64,000 nucleotides of DNA from Echinicola soli (GTDB lineage: Bacteria > Bacteroidota > Bacteroidia > Cytophagales > Cyclobacteriaceae). The translations under genes were made by a program, and so were the position numbers. Below, piece after piece: positions 43,345-52,871 of this stretch (positions are counted from its first letter, which is position 1; every line of letters begins with the position of its first letter). The DNA lies in assembly GCF_006575665.1 (NCBI RefSeq), contig NZ_CP041253.1, positions 811,501 through 875,500 of the forward strand, in the 5' to 3' direction. The notes below the pieces were generated by a model, which worked only from the letters and a program-made list of their open reading frames with translations, was not told the DNA's origin and did not search any database.

Positions 43345-44970
43345 CTATTCATCAAAAAGATACCAGCCATTCGGATCCACTACGATCTTCTCATCACTCT
43401 TAATTCTCACAGCATCCCGTGACAACTCCACCACCTCAATACCATCAGAGGTTTTGATTTCCACGGGCAGGCTAAAATCAATATTGCTCAAGCGCACATC
43501 ATAGCGCCTTTTCCGCTTGCGCTTCACCTTTAGCTTGGGCAGCTTGGTAGAGTAAAGGTACATGTCAAAAAAACCTTCGAGGTCTTTTCCTGAATATTCC
43601 TCTATGAAATCCACAAAGTCTTTAGTATCGACCTGATGTGCGTAAGTAAAGCTATCTTCTTGCAAAAATGCCTTTAGCATAGGAAAGAACACCTCATCTC
43701 CCAGCACAAACCTAAGCGAATGCAACACAAAGGCTCCTTTTGTGTAAATATCCGGGTGATAGGCCTCAGCACTGCTAATGTCCCCTCTTTTTACCAGCGG
43801 CTGATCATTTTTGATCTGTGTTCTCGTATCTGCAGCTTTCTCCAAATAAGCGTTCTGTCCTCCATGTTCTTGGTAAAACAGCATATCACCATAAGAGCAT
43901 ATCCCTTCATGGATCCAAAAGTCCTTCCAGTCTGCCACCGACACTTTATTTCCCCACCATTCATGTCCAAGCTCATGGTGCAAGAGCCAATCAAAGGCCG
44001 TAGTACCCACTTGAGTATATTGGAAGTTATTGCCGTAGGCATTGATCGTCTGGTGTTCCATTCCTAAATACGGTGTCTCCACCACCGCGATCTTATCCTT
44101 TGCAAATGGATAAGGGCCAAAAAACTTTTCCTGCGTCTCCACACTCGTTTTCAGTACATCCAATAGCCCCGGTGCTTTTTCCTTGTGCTCACTCAGCACA
44201 TAAGCATGCATCGGAATTTTACTACCATCTACCGAGGTATACCACTCGGCCCCTTCAAAAAAACGCCCCATGGTAAAATTGATATTATAGTTGCTAATCG
44301 GATAGGAGGTCGCCCATTGGAAATAATTATATCCGGAACTGGTGGCCTGATTTAATAATCGTCCATTAGCCGCTACGAAGTACGGAAAGGGCACTTTAAT
44401 ATAGAGATCCACGCCATTGCTAGCCTTACTGGATGGATGGTCCAAGCAGGGCATGAAAACCTTAGCTCCTTCATGCTGACAGGAAAGTCCTACCCAATGA
44501 TTTCCTTCATTGTCCTCTGACCAAGTGAAGCCGCCGGACCATGGGGGATTTTCCGCGACGGGCGGTCTTCCCCTGTAAAAAATCTTGACGCGCCGGGAGA
44601 CTGTATCTGGATAAATGTCCAATATATCACCACGATGGTCAAAATCCAGTGAATGGCCGTAGCTTTCCACCCTGGTTACTTCATAATTGGAAATCAAGTC
44701 TAGCCTAAGTGTGTCCAGGGATCCCAAAGGATTGTAAGTCATTTCCATCACGGCATTGATACCTTGGATGCGAGGAAGAATCTCCAGGTCCAGCGAATAA
44801 TGTACCACCTGAAATTGCTCTTGGAGCGGATCCATTTGCCCTCCCCACATCCAGCCTGCATCCTTCTGTGCAAACACATCATTTGCCAAAAGCAAAAAAA
44901 TGCCCATACTGGTCAAAAAGTAATTTACATACTTTCTCAACCTATTGATTCCGAATAACTCTCTTTTCAT
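43345..44970 (-). CDS. M1-family metallopeptidase
   Basis: 541 residues. An N-terminal hydrophobic segment (about 15-33) looks like a signal peptide or anchor. The substrate motif appears as YLGMEHQT (GxMEN variant) and the zinc site is complete: H332-E-L-G-H336 with the third ligand E355 (HEGIC), so HExxH-X18-E. The N-terminal all-beta domain of the M1 fold is present; the long C-terminal helical domain of classical aminopeptidase N is absent, as in shorter bacterial M1 enzymes. It would release N-terminal residues from peptides in the envelope. Single gene on the minus strand, divergent from the outer-membrane channel operon. Confidence 0.92.
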   Translation of the reverse strand: MKRELFGINRLRKYVNYFLTSMGIFLLLANDVFAQKDAGWMWGGQMDPLQEQFQVVHYSLDLEILPRIQGINAVMEMTYNPLGSLDTLRLDLISNYEVTRVESYGHSLDFDHRGDILDIYPDTVSRRVKIFYRGRPPVAENPPWSGGFTWSEDNEGNHWVGLSCQHEGAKVFMPCLDHPSSKASNGVDLYIKVPFPYFVAANGRLLNQATSSGYNYFQWATSYPISNYNINFTMGRFFEGAEWYTSVDGSKIPMHAYVLSEHKEKAPGLLDVLKTSVETQEKFFGPYPFAKDKIAVVETPYLGMEHQTINAYGNNFQYTQVGTTAFDWLLHHELGHEWWGNKVSVADWKDFWIHEGICSYGDMLFYQEHGGQNAYLEKAADTRTQIKNDQPLVKRGDISSAEAYHPDIYTKGAFVLHSLRFVLGDEVFFPMLKAFLQEDSFTYAHQVDTKDFVDFIEEYSGKDLEGFFDMYLYSTKLPKLKVKRKRKRRYDVRLSNIDFSLPVEIKTSDGIEVVELSRDAVRIKSDEKIVVDPNGWYLFDE

Positions 44971-45252
44971 TGTCGCAGAAGTCGCCTTAAAGTAAAACTT
45001 AAAAGTAGAACGTTATTTACACATTACAAAACGGTTTGGCCATGGCCAAGAGTACCAATAACAAGCATCTTTTCATCACTTTCTCTAATATATTACTTTT
45101 AAGGATTTATTTTGAAGGAAAAGCAATAATTAAACCGACATTAATACAATTTTCATTGGGATTACTCCCTATATACCTTATATTTATTGTGGTTGCTGAG
45201 CGCAAAATTGCTTTTCAGCTCCTTTTTTTAAATTGGCAAAACTTAATATAGC
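44971..45252. other. Divergent spacer between the M1 peptidase and the channel operon
   Basis: AT-rich 282 bp that must contain both promoters. No clear operator was recognised. Confidence 0.4.
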
Positions 45253-46617
45253 ATGTCATTTTGGAAATCATTTCTATTCTTTCTGCTCACCTTCTGCACA
45301 TGGTTGTCTTTGGTCTATCCTCAGCTTGGCTATACTGCACCATTCCGACAGGACACAACCATTGAAAACCAATCTCGCTTTGGACTTTTCAAGAAAGATC
45401 ACGGCAAGCACAAGGCCACTATAGAAAATACCGTGGAATCCCACAAAGAAATGAACCGCGACACATCATGGCTAAAAGTTGGTGGCGCGCTCCGCTTAAA
45501 CACGATCTATGCGATCTACGAAGGACAAACATTCCCTTTGGGCACCAATTCCAGAAATGAATGGACCTGGGATACCTGGAGGATCAATGTCGACTCTTAC
45601 TCAGACGGCCTCCAATTTGCCTTTGAGTATCGCTTCTATCCCACATTCAATACCCATTTTGTCAAATACGGCTGGATTGGCTACCGTTTTTCAAAAAAAT
45701 ATAACCTCCAATTAGGCATTACCCAAGTTCCTTTTGGCCTACTGACGTATGCCTCGCATAGTTGGTGGTTTCAGGTTCCCTATTACTTGGGACTGGAAGA
45801 TGACCATCAGATAGGACTTAACCTGACACATAACCGGGACAACTGGACCTTTAACCTTGCCTATTTCCCCTTATCCGAGCCCAGAGGCACCAATGATCCT
45901 GCTTTTGGGGAATATTCTACTGCGCGCTATTCTTACGATGTGGTTCCCATTGAGGGGAATAGTAATATCGAACGCAACCAGCTAAACCTTCGGGCCAATT
46001 ATCACTTGGACGACTGGAAAATTGGCGGTTCCTTTCAAGTAATGGAGATCTACAATCAGCAAACCACCAATCGCGGCAACCAGCTTGCTGCTGCCCTTCA
46101 CGCCGAATGGACCAAGGTACCGTGGAACTTTAAAACTGAAGTTATCTATTACGGTTATAATGATGTAAGGGATGATGACGGCAGGTTGCTGAACAGTGTC
46201 CAGATGGGCGCTTATGGGTTTGGAACCTATGACGTGGCAAGCGAAGCAATCGTCTATGTCATAGGATTGGCGCATGATTTCCCTGTAAGCTGGGGGCCTA
46301 TTTCCAATGTCCAAGTGTACAATGACTATAGTTTAATCCAGAAATTTGGAGAAATGTCAATCAATGGTGTTTTAACACCCTTTCAGAAAACACAACAAAA
46401 TGTCCTGGGTGCCCTGATTACTGCCGGCAAAATCTACACCTACGTTGACGCAGCCATGGGCTATAATCACTCTTGGATCAGTGATGCATTTGGAGGCAAC
46501 TCAATGGGCCCCGGCAGAGGAGTAAATTACAAAGCTCCCGTATCGGACAACAATCCCATTGATCCGAATCCGGGCTGGAATACACGAATTAACATTAATA
46601 TAGGGTACTATTTCTAA
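45253..46617 (+). CDS. Outer-membrane beta-barrel channel (porin-like)
   Basis: 454 residues. An N-terminal hydrophobic signal (SFLFFLLTFCTWLSLVYPQ) is followed by a barrel of alternating aromatic strands: ALRLNTIYAIYEG, WDTWRINVDSYSDGLQFAFEY, WIGYRFSKKYNLQLGITQVPFG, and the final strand NTRININIGYYF ending in Phe, the usual outer-membrane insertion signal. It resembles phosphate-selective or OprO/P-like porins only loosely, so the family is uncertain. Eleven bp later starts the BCCT transporter and then a universal stress protein, so it probably supplies the same solute across the outer membrane. Confidence 0.75.
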   Translation: MSFWKSFLFFLLTFCTWLSLVYPQLGYTAPFRQDTTIENQSRFGLFKKDHGKHKATIENTVESHKEMNRDTSWLKVGGALRLNTIYAIYEGQTFPLGTNSRNEWTWDTWRINVDSYSDGLQFAFEYRFYPTFNTHFVKYGWIGYRFSKKYNLQLGITQVPFGLLTYASHSWWFQVPYYLGLEDDHQIGLNLTHNRDNWTFNLAYFPLSEPRGTNDPAFGEYSTARYSYDVVPIEGNSNIERNQLNLRANYHLDDWKIGGSFQVMEIYNQQTTNRGNQLAAALHAEWTKVPWNFKTEVIYYGYNDVRDDDGRLLNSVQMGAYGFGTYDVASEAIVYVIGLAHDFPVSWGPISNVQVYNDYSLIQKFGEMSINGVLTPFQKTQQNVLGALITAGKIYTYVDAAMGYNHSWISDAFGGNSMGPGRGVNYKAPVSDNNPIDPNPGWNTRININIGYYF

Positions 46618-46628
46618 ACACCTTTTCT

Positions 46629-48218
46629 ATGCTAAAAAAATATTTTGATGTACACGCACCAGTTTTCTGGCCAGCATCCATACTGATCATTATCTTTATT
46701 ACCGTGACATTGATCGTGGGGGAGCCAATGGAAAAAGCCTTTGATGCGATAAAGTTCTTTATCACGGACAAGACGGGGTGGCTTTTTATCATAGCCATCA
46801 ATATTTTTATTGTATTCTGTTTCTACCTGGCCTTTAGTAAATACGGCAACATCAGACTGGGCGGCAAAGACGCCGAAACGGAATTTTCGACCTCCGCATG
46901 GTTTGCCATGCTCTTCAGTGCGGGGATGGGAATCGGCCTTCTATTCTGGGGAGTGGCCGAGCCAGTTTCCCATTACGCAAAACCTCCTTATGGAGAACCC
47001 TTTAGCATCGCCTCTGCCCAACGCGGCATGAACCTTACCTTTCTGCACTGGGGATTCCATGCATGGGCCATCTATGCGGTAGTAGCCCTTTCATTGGCAT
47101 TTTTCACCTTTAACAGAAAACTCCCGCTCACCATCCGCTCGATCTTCTATCCCATTTTGGGCGACCGCATCTATGGTTGGATTGGCGATGTCATTGACAT
47201 CATGGCGGTACTGGCTACTTTATTTGGCCTGGCCACCTCCTTGGGATTTGGGGTGAGACAGATTAATGGCGGACTAAATTATCTTTTCGGATTGGACATT
47301 TCAGTGAACGTTCAGGTCTTGCTGATCTGTGGCATCACCCTCATGGCTACGATCTCGGTATTTTCTGGACTGGACAAAGGCGTTCGCTTCCTTAGTGAAT
47401 GGAACGTCCGAATTGCCGCTGCCCTTTTGATTTTTGTATTAATAGCTGGACCTACAGTGTATATTTTGAGGGGATTTGTCCAGAATCTTGGAAATTACCT
47501 TAACCAATTTATCGCTGTATCCACCTGGACGGAAGCATATCGTGCCAATGAATGGCAAGGAACCTGGACCATATTTTACTGGGCATGGTGGGTTTCTTGG
47601 TCACCTTTTGTAGGAATGTTTATCGCTCGTATCTCAAAGGGAAGGACTATTAGAGAGTTTATTTTAGGGGTACTTTTAGTACCGGCCTTACTGACATTCT
47701 TCTGGCTTACCGCTATGGGGGGAAGTGCCATCTTTATGGACATGCAAAACGAAACCCACGAATTTGCGAGCGCCATCATCAAGGATGAATCGACAGCCTT
47801 ATTTGTTTTTCTTCATGAGTTTCCGCTCAGTACCCTTGGCTCAGGTATCGGGGTGTTATTGGTCATGAGCTTCTTTGTCACTTCTTCTGACTCTGGATCA
47901 CTGGTTATCGATAGCATTACAGCAGGAGGAAAACTGGATGCTCCCGTAGGACAGCGGATCTTTTGGGCACTTACAGAAGGTGCCGTGGCAGCTGTTTTGC
48001 TGATTGGCGGCGGTCTGACAGCGCTCCAGACGGCTACTATCACCACAGGTTTGCCGTTTTTGATCATCCTACTAATCATGTGCTATAGCCTCTTTAAAGG
48101 GCTTCAGAAAGAACACGCGCGAAAAGAAACCCTAAAACAGGACATCAACCGGAAAAACTATGAAAAAAACCTCACTGAAATCATCAAAAAGAACCTCCCT
48201 AAAGACACGCCAAAATGA
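46629..48218 (+). CDS. BCCT-family (betaine/carnitine/choline) transporter
   Basis: 529 residues with 12 predicted membrane helices. The BCCT signature GMGIGLLFWGVAEPVSHY lies around residues 97-114, and the Trp-rich segment YWAWWVSWSPFVGMFIARIS around 317-336 matches helix 8, where quaternary-ammonium substrates bind. The short cytoplasmic C-terminal tail (about 45 residues, KEHARKETLKQDINRKN) is basic and may sense osmotic state, as in BetP. It probably takes up betaine-type compatible solutes with sodium or protons. It is the middle gene of a channel/BCCT/USP operon and overlaps the next gene by 4 bp (ATGA). Confidence 0.93.
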   Translation: MLKKYFDVHAPVFWPASILIIIFITVTLIVGEPMEKAFDAIKFFITDKTGWLFIIAINIFIVFCFYLAFSKYGNIRLGGKDAETEFSTSAWFAMLFSAGMGIGLLFWGVAEPVSHYAKPPYGEPFSIASAQRGMNLTFLHWGFHAWAIYAVVALSLAFFTFNRKLPLTIRSIFYPILGDRIYGWIGDVIDIMAVLATLFGLATSLGFGVRQINGGLNYLFGLDISVNVQVLLICGITLMATISVFSGLDKGVRFLSEWNVRIAAALLIFVLIAGPTVYILRGFVQNLGNYLNQFIAVSTWTEAYRANEWQGTWTIFYWAWWVSWSPFVGMFIARISKGRTIREFILGVLLVPALLTFFWLTAMGGSAIFMDMQNETHEFASAIIKDESTALFVFLHEFPLSTLGSGIGVLLVMSFFVTSSDSGSLVIDSITAGGKLDAPVGQRIFWALTEGAVAAVLLIGGGLTALQTATITTGLPFLIILLIMCYSLFKGLQKEHARKETLKQDINRKNYEKNLTEIIKKNLPKDTPK

Positions 48219-49072
48219 AAAACCTAAATAACATAGCGCTCTGCGTCGACCTGACTGATATGGACAACCTGCTATTGAGCTATATCAAAAAACTGGATGA
48301 TGCCTTTGATTTTAAAAGCCTTACCGTCCTCCACCTTATTGAACTGGAGGAGCTCCCCGACAATATCCAATCTCTCCTTCCCAATCTGGGGAAAAGTATC
48401 ATTCAGATGATCGAATCTGAGATCCAAGAAAAGGTGGACAGTGTTTTTGATAGCAACAGCAACATTAAAATCCATATACACAGTGGTGGCAATGTGGAAG
48501 ATTTTGCAAATTATATTGATTCCCAAAAATTCGATTTACTGCTGATGGGCAAAAAAAGCAGTCACTTCGGCGCGGGCATCCTAAGCGGCAGGCTGGCCCG
48601 ATTGACCTCCTGTGACACATTATTTTTGCCAGAAATCGCTGTGCCCACTTTTGACAATATTTCCTTGGCATTGGATTTCAGTTCCTATTCTGAAAAACTT
48701 CTGCAGATAGGCACCAACCTATCTAAAAAAGTCAACGGTGAACTTCACCCTATCCATGTGATCAAGATCGGAATGCAGTATTTTCCCTATATCAAAAACT
48801 ACCAAAAGATCAGTGAGGAGCTGGAAAAAGAAGCCTTAAAATCCTACAAAAAACTGCAAAAGCAGTATGGACTGTCCAGCCCCTTGACCATTATCAAAGA
48901 CAATGAACAACACATTAGCCGACTGATCTATAACAATGCCGTCCTTACTTCGGCAAATTTGATCCTCGTGGGAAACAAAGGGAAAAAGGATGAGGGCGAC
49001 CTCCTGATCGGCAGTGTGGCAGAGCAACTGATCGCCTATGACAAAAATCTCCCGGTATGGATCGTTAAATAA
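48215..49072 (+). CDS. Universal stress protein with two tandem UspA domains
   Basis: 285 residues. The first domain (about 1-145) contains LLLMGKKSSHFGAGILSGRLAR, with a changed nucleotide loop. The second (about 148-285) has LILVGNKGKKDEGDLLIGSVAEQL, which keeps the G-2x-G-9x-GS-type ATP-binding pattern only in part. It overlaps the BCCT transporter stop by 4 bp, so expression is coupled. USPs located next to osmolyte transporters elsewhere (such as TeaD with the ectoine carrier) regulate uptake; the same role is inferred here. Confidence 0.85.
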   Translation: MKNLNNIALCVDLTDMDNLLLSYIKKLDDAFDFKSLTVLHLIELEELPDNIQSLLPNLGKSIIQMIESEIQEKVDSVFDSNSNIKIHIHSGGNVEDFANYIDSQKFDLLLMGKKSSHFGAGILSGRLARLTSCDTLFLPEIAVPTFDNISLALDFSSYSEKLLQIGTNLSKKVNGELHPIHVIKIGMQYFPYIKNYQKISEELEKEALKSYKKLQKQYGLSSPLTIIKDNEQHISRLIYNNAVLTSANLILVGNKGKKDEGDLLIGSVAEQLIAYDKNLPVWIVK

Positions 49073-49085
49073 CCCTTTTGAATAA

Positions 49086-49222
49086 GGATCAAGCCATATT
49101 TCTGGGGGCGGGGCAAGGTTTCCATTCATTTGGTATGTCGCCACGAAATCGCCAAGACACGAAGTGTTTTGTAGGAGGATTCCAAATTTCATGGAAAACA
49201 AACAGCTTTGGGGCTTAGAATC
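49086..49222. repeat. Inverted copy of the 138-bp dispersed repeat
   Basis: Reverse complement of 30560-30697 with about 85-90% identity by eye. Begins GGATCAAGCCATATTTCTGG and ends CTTAGAATC. Confidence 0.8.
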
Positions 49223-49439
49223 TCGTTGGCTTACTATTAAAATAGTGAAGGGGCCGGAAAGCCGACTAGCTGAATTTACCCCTATCGTGTCCTATGTTCC
49301 TATGAACCTCAGTTAGACCATGAATTCGATGTCAATCCGTTGCGAACTTGTCTGGTAACGGTAGCAGGAACGGGTTCACTCCAAATGCCCCGTAGGCACA
49401 TTACCAAAAGGTGCGTGCACAGCTGATGTACCTACGGCA

Positions 49440-49640
49440 CATATTAGGTTCACCGTATCTTGTTCGTTACCAAGCTAGCCAACCTAACGGCGGGGCAGAC
49501 CAATTGGCGTTGATATACCACTTAATAGAAAAGACCTAACGCTCTATGCTGCCCGTACTTTGACAAGTGTTGAGTTAAAAACTCACTGCTCATAGTTCCG
49601 CAACACAACTGTCAGAACAACAGGTAAAAAGCAGCCTTAT
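49440..49640. repeat. Solitary diverged unit of the 293-bp tandem repeat
   Basis: Same order and strand as the array at 41027-42948: GTTACCAAGCTAGCCAACC, CGGGGCAGACCAATTGGCG, TATGCTGCCCGTACTTTGAC, CCGCAACACAACTGTC. It differs by scattered changes and lacks the TTTTTTGCCACGA half. Confidence 0.85.
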
Positions 49641-49790
49641 ACCTTGGCTTTTAAACACAGAATCTTTGTGGCAAAAAAAGAAATCTTATTAAAGATAAAG
49701 GAGTTCATGCCCCAGCTTTTCCGCTTGCCCCTTGAATAAGAAGTTTGAGTGGTAAATCCATCTAAATGTAATTTCTGAAAAGCTAAAAAA

Positions 49791-49930
49791 AGAGGCTGTC
49801 TCATAAGTTACCATCATTACTTCATTCCATGAATATCGAATGAAGTAATCCTTTCCTACGTACAATGAATACACATCGAGATCACTTCGCCTGGCTCGTG
49901 ATGACGTAGCTTCTTATTATGAGACAGCCT
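49791..49930. repeat. MITE-like inverted-repeat element B, at the 3' end of the UPF0158 gene
   Basis: AGGCTGTCTCATAA (49793-49806) and TTATGAGACAGCCT (49917-49930) are an exact 14-bp inverted pair. It is 5 bp from the UPF0158 stop and likely serves as its terminator. The interior string ACACATCGAGATCACTT matches element C (ACATTGAGATCACTT). Confidence 0.8.
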
Positions 49931-49934
49931 ATTA

Positions 49935-50375
49935 TTAATCTTCCAGGGTGTTATAGCTATCCACTTGCTCCATCACCCAGTCTTTATATTTCTGAAGGCG
50001 ATAATCAAGCCACTTCTGCTTATAGGTGTTTGATTCCTCGATTAGAAAGGTAAATCTCTCCATGGCCTTACTTTTGGTGAGTGCGTCATAAAGGTCTTCC
50101 TGAAAGGACTTGCTCTCCACAAACCGTTCAGCAAATTGATCCATTAAGAGCGATTCCTGGGCAGGTTCCATCTTCACGAATTCTGCATAGTTCATCGGCT
50201 CTGCATCAATTTCATCCAGCAGATCCTCTTCTTCAGGAGTCAGGTTCTCATTGAAGTTTTCCTCCTCGTCGGGAAGGTGATGAATGATTTTTTTGTCCTC
50301 CTGATAATAGCAAACCTTGCCCTTTAATAAATAATTGGCAATGGCGGCAATTTCTTTTTCTGTTAGTTTAAGCAT
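49935..50375 (-). CDS. UPF0158-family protein
   Basis: 146 residues, soluble and acidic (PDEEENFNENLTPEEEDLLDE). The N-terminal segment EIAAIANYLLKGKVCYYQED and the C-terminal YKQKWLDYRLQKYKDWV fit UPF0158 (PF03682), an uncharacterised family. It is monocistronic on the minus strand; its 3' end coincides with a MITE-like inverted-repeat element. Confidence 0.7.
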   Translation of the reverse strand: MLKLTEKEIAAIANYLLKGKVCYYQEDKKIIHHLPDEEENFNENLTPEEEDLLDEIDAEPMNYAEFVKMEPAQESLLMDQFAERFVESKSFQEDLYDALTKSKAMERFTFLIEESNTYKQKWLDYRLQKYKDWVMEQVDSYNTLED

Positions 50376-50634
50376 TGGTTTATGTATGTGAAACTAAAAT
50401 TACTAGAAAAATAATTAATGGTCCATAAAAATCAAATAAGTGCTAGACTCAATTGAAAATATATTTTAACGTGAAGGCTAAATCAAAAACCTGAAAACCC
50501 TAAATTCTCGCCTAAATATTGATTTACACCTACATAAAATCACCAATAAACTGGCCTCATGTAAGTAAAAACCCCAATAATTCATACCTTTTTAAGGGGG
50601 AATTTATCCGATGTCAACAAAGCAAACCAACAGA

Positions 50635-51414
50635 TCAATTGGCATCGATTATATCCTGTGAAACAATCTTGTAGATTTCGGCTACCTGATCATTATAATT
50701 TAGAAATTGGTAGTGGAGATCCAAGACATTTAAATCACCTCGAACGGCAGGTCCCGTTTGGGCAGCTTTTGCTCCCATTTCCAGGGTCTTGCTGATTTGC
50801 TCGATGATGAGCGGCTGCAACATCCCAAAGTCCAATCCCTGCCGCCGCATGACTTCTTCTGCTATTCTGATCATATGATTGGTAAAGTTGCTTGCAAACA
50901 CTGCAGCTATATGCAGTGCCTTTCGATCTTTGGACTTCACAACATAGCAATTGGGCGAAAGGCTTTTAGCGAGCTTTTTGAGGCATTGAAGGGTCTCTTG
51001 GTCATCAGATTCCAAGAGAAAAGGAACCTCATCTATGTCTATTGGACGTGACTTGCTAAAACTCTGCAAAGGATAAAATATCCCTGTATAGCTGGCCGAA
51101 CTATAATTTAGTGTATCCAATGGCATACTTCCTGAAGTGTGTACGAGAATGCTGTCTTCCGGTAAAATAATTCCATCTGCTATCTGGCCGATGGCCGTAT
51201 CACTGACAGCAATAATGTACACCTGAGCTTTGCTTTCAGAAAAATCAAGGTCGGTTTTGACTTCAGCAGTATAAAGCTGATTCACGATTTTTTCGGCCCG
51301 GTGAGTATCTCTGCTATAGATTTCGGTGATGGTATGTCCTGCATTTTCCAATGCCGGTGCCAAATGCCAAGCGACATTCCCTGTGCCAATCACTGCTATA
51401 TTGTACTTTCCCAT
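50635..51414 (-). CDS. Rossmann-fold DUF2520 protein
   Basis: 259 residues. An N-terminal NAD(P)-binding motif AVIGTGNVAWHLAPALENAG is followed by a DUF2520 C-terminal helical domain (AAVFASNFTNHMIRIAEEVM; TGPAVRGDLNVLDLH). The architecture resembles P5C reductase or NADP-dependent 6-phosphogluconate-type enzymes, but the substrate is unknown. It lies 55 bp from the left end of the IS4-type element, whose insertion falls just upstream of this gene's start and may have separated it from its original promoter. Confidence 0.85.
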   Translation of the reverse strand: MGKYNIAVIGTGNVAWHLAPALENAGHTITEIYSRDTHRAEKIVNQLYTAEVKTDLDFSESKAQVYIIAVSDTAIGQIADGIILPEDSILVHTSGSMPLDTLNYSSASYTGIFYPLQSFSKSRPIDIDEVPFLLESDDQETLQCLKKLAKSLSPNCYVVKSKDRKALHIAAVFASNFTNHMIRIAEEVMRRQGLDFGMLQPLIIEQISKTLEMGAKAAQTGPAVRGDLNVLDLHYQFLNYNDQVAEIYKIVSQDIIDAN

Positions 51415-51458
51415 ACGGTTAAGCTTTAGTTCAGTTGGCTTCTAAATTACAGTTTTAA

Positions 51459-52871
51459 CCCGAATTATCAATGTCGTTTAGTTAAGGTTTATAAGTTATA
51501 AAATTGCTGGGTCTAGCGCTATACCTTTTTATTCTTGGAACTGACCTGTTGGGCCGCACTATTTCAAGCTGAAGCAATAGTTTGAAAGCGTAATCGGATA
51601 TTTTTCCGATGATTTTGTCGATCCCTTTGTTCAGTTGATCAAGTATAGGTTTGGTTTTACGATAAGCCTGGGTTCTGTTGATCTGATAAGTATTTTTCCG
51701 TTTTTTGTTACAGTAGTCAACCCCTTTTTTGGTAAGTGTTTTACTGAGGATGTTGCTCAAGTTGGCCCTGAGAATGATGCTGTTAAAATCTTGGAGAACG
51801 GCCCTGGCCGTCTTTCCGCTCAGGTTTTCAAGTTCCGCCCTGGTTTTCAGTAGTTTGAACGACTCTTCAACAGGCCATCTTTTCCTATAAAGCTCACGGA
51901 TTTCCTTGACAGGGTACTTTTTATGGTCAACCAGGTTGGTTACCAATATATGGTCTTCTCCTGATTCAATCGGTACCCGTACCAGTCTTAATTTGAGTGC
52001 CTCAGTAGAAATATTCCTTTCCTTACACCTGTATATGGCCTCTTTGGAAGGGGAGACCTCTATTAACTGCTGTTTTTGGGTAGATGCTAAAAATGCCTTT
52101 GCCTGTTTCCACCTGTTTGCCTTTACCCTGATGACAAAAGATTTTTGTTGCTGAACCAATGAGGGCATGAGCCAAAAGGCCGCATAGGCCCGATCCATTA
52201 TAAGCAGGTCTCCCTGCCCCAGACAGGGAAGGTGACTTTCACAGAGAGAAAGTTCACTTGTCCTGTAATGCTTGATTTTGGCATCTATGCTGATTTGATT
52301 GAGTACATCGTAGGCTTGGGAAACACGGGCCAGGACTACTTTTCTGCCGTTTTCAGTCCGGGTTTCGAACTGGCCAAAACCTTTTGCCAGTTCTTTACTG
52401 TAAGGAAGCTGCAGAGTACTGCCGTCAATACCTATAAGCCGAAAACCTTTCCATCTACGGACATGGCTGGCTTTATTATAATAAAAAGAACATTGTTTTC
52501 CATTCAGCCAGGTAAACACCTTGGGGTTTAGTTTGGATCGCTGCTGACTGAAAGCTCCTTTGGAACAGCTGACCAATTTATCCGAAAAAAAATCATCCAG
52601 CTCTTGCTGAACACTGGATTTACCTAAACCTAACATAAAGTAGATAAGATCAGTAAACCCCAAACACCGCTGGCGAACAAATGCTTTGTTAGTCGTACGG
52701 AACCTGTCTCGTGTCAATCCATTTTCTATATTGTTTTTTAATAGTTTTAAAAAGTCCTCCGAAAAGGAAAAGGACTTTCTCGTTGTCAGATTTCTTTCAA
52801 AAAAACTACGCTCCCTTTGCTTACCCAAAAATTAAAAAAAATCCTTAACTAAACGACATTGCCCGAATTAT
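51459..52871. mobile_element. Complete IS4-type insertion sequence with target duplication
   Basis: Element 51469-52861 (1393 bp) ends in 19-bp perfect inverted repeats (CAATGTCGTTTAGTTAAGG at 51469-51487 and its reverse complement at 52843-52861). It is flanked by an exact 10-bp direct repeat CCCGAATTAT (51459-51468 and 52862-52871). It carries one transposase gene, intact. The exact ends and duplication indicate a fairly recent insertion. Confidence 0.92.
51482..52828 (-). CDS. IS4-family transposase
   Basis: 448 residues, DDE transposase. Visible motifs are the first Asp in IGIDGSTLQLP (about residue 134), the second Asp in LLIMDRAYAAFWL (about 208) and the Glu in the YREK-like signature YRKRWPVEESFKLLK (about 317-331). 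The N-terminal region is a helical DNA-binding domain (LTRDRFRTTNKAFVRQRCLG). It is intact, with its stop inside the left inverted repeat. The element may be active. Transcribed toward the DUF2520 gene. Confidence 0.95.
   Translation of the reverse strand: MGKQRERSFFERNLTTRKSFSFSEDFLKLLKNNIENGLTRDRFRTTNKAFVRQRCLGFTDLIYFMLGLGKSSVQQELDDFFSDKLVSCSKGAFSQQRSKLNPKVFTWLNGKQCSFYYNKASHVRRWKGFRLIGIDGSTLQLPYSKELAKGFGQFETRTENGRKVVLARVSQAYDVLNQISIDAKIKHYRTSELSLCESHLPCLGQGDLLIMDRAYAAFWLMPSLVQQQKSFVIRVKANRWKQAKAFLASTQKQQLIEVSPSKEAIYRCKERNISTEALKLRLVRVPIESGEDHILVTNLVDHKKYPVKEIRELYRKRWPVEESFKLLKTRAELENLSGKTARAVLQDFNSIILRANLSNILSKTLTKKGVDYCNKKRKNTYQINRTQAYRKTKPILDQLNKGIDKIIGKISDYAFKLLLQLEIVRPNRSVPRIKRYSARPSNFITYKP

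Larger units (their letters stand above)
49073..49934. other. Repeat-rich spacer
   Basis: No gene. In order: the inverted copy of the 138-bp repeat (49086-49222), a hairpin-like block with CCCCGTAGGCACATTA and GTACCTACGGCACAT (about 49388-49445), a single diverged unit of the 293-bp array (49440-49640), and MITE-like element B (49791-49930). Confidence 0.75.
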
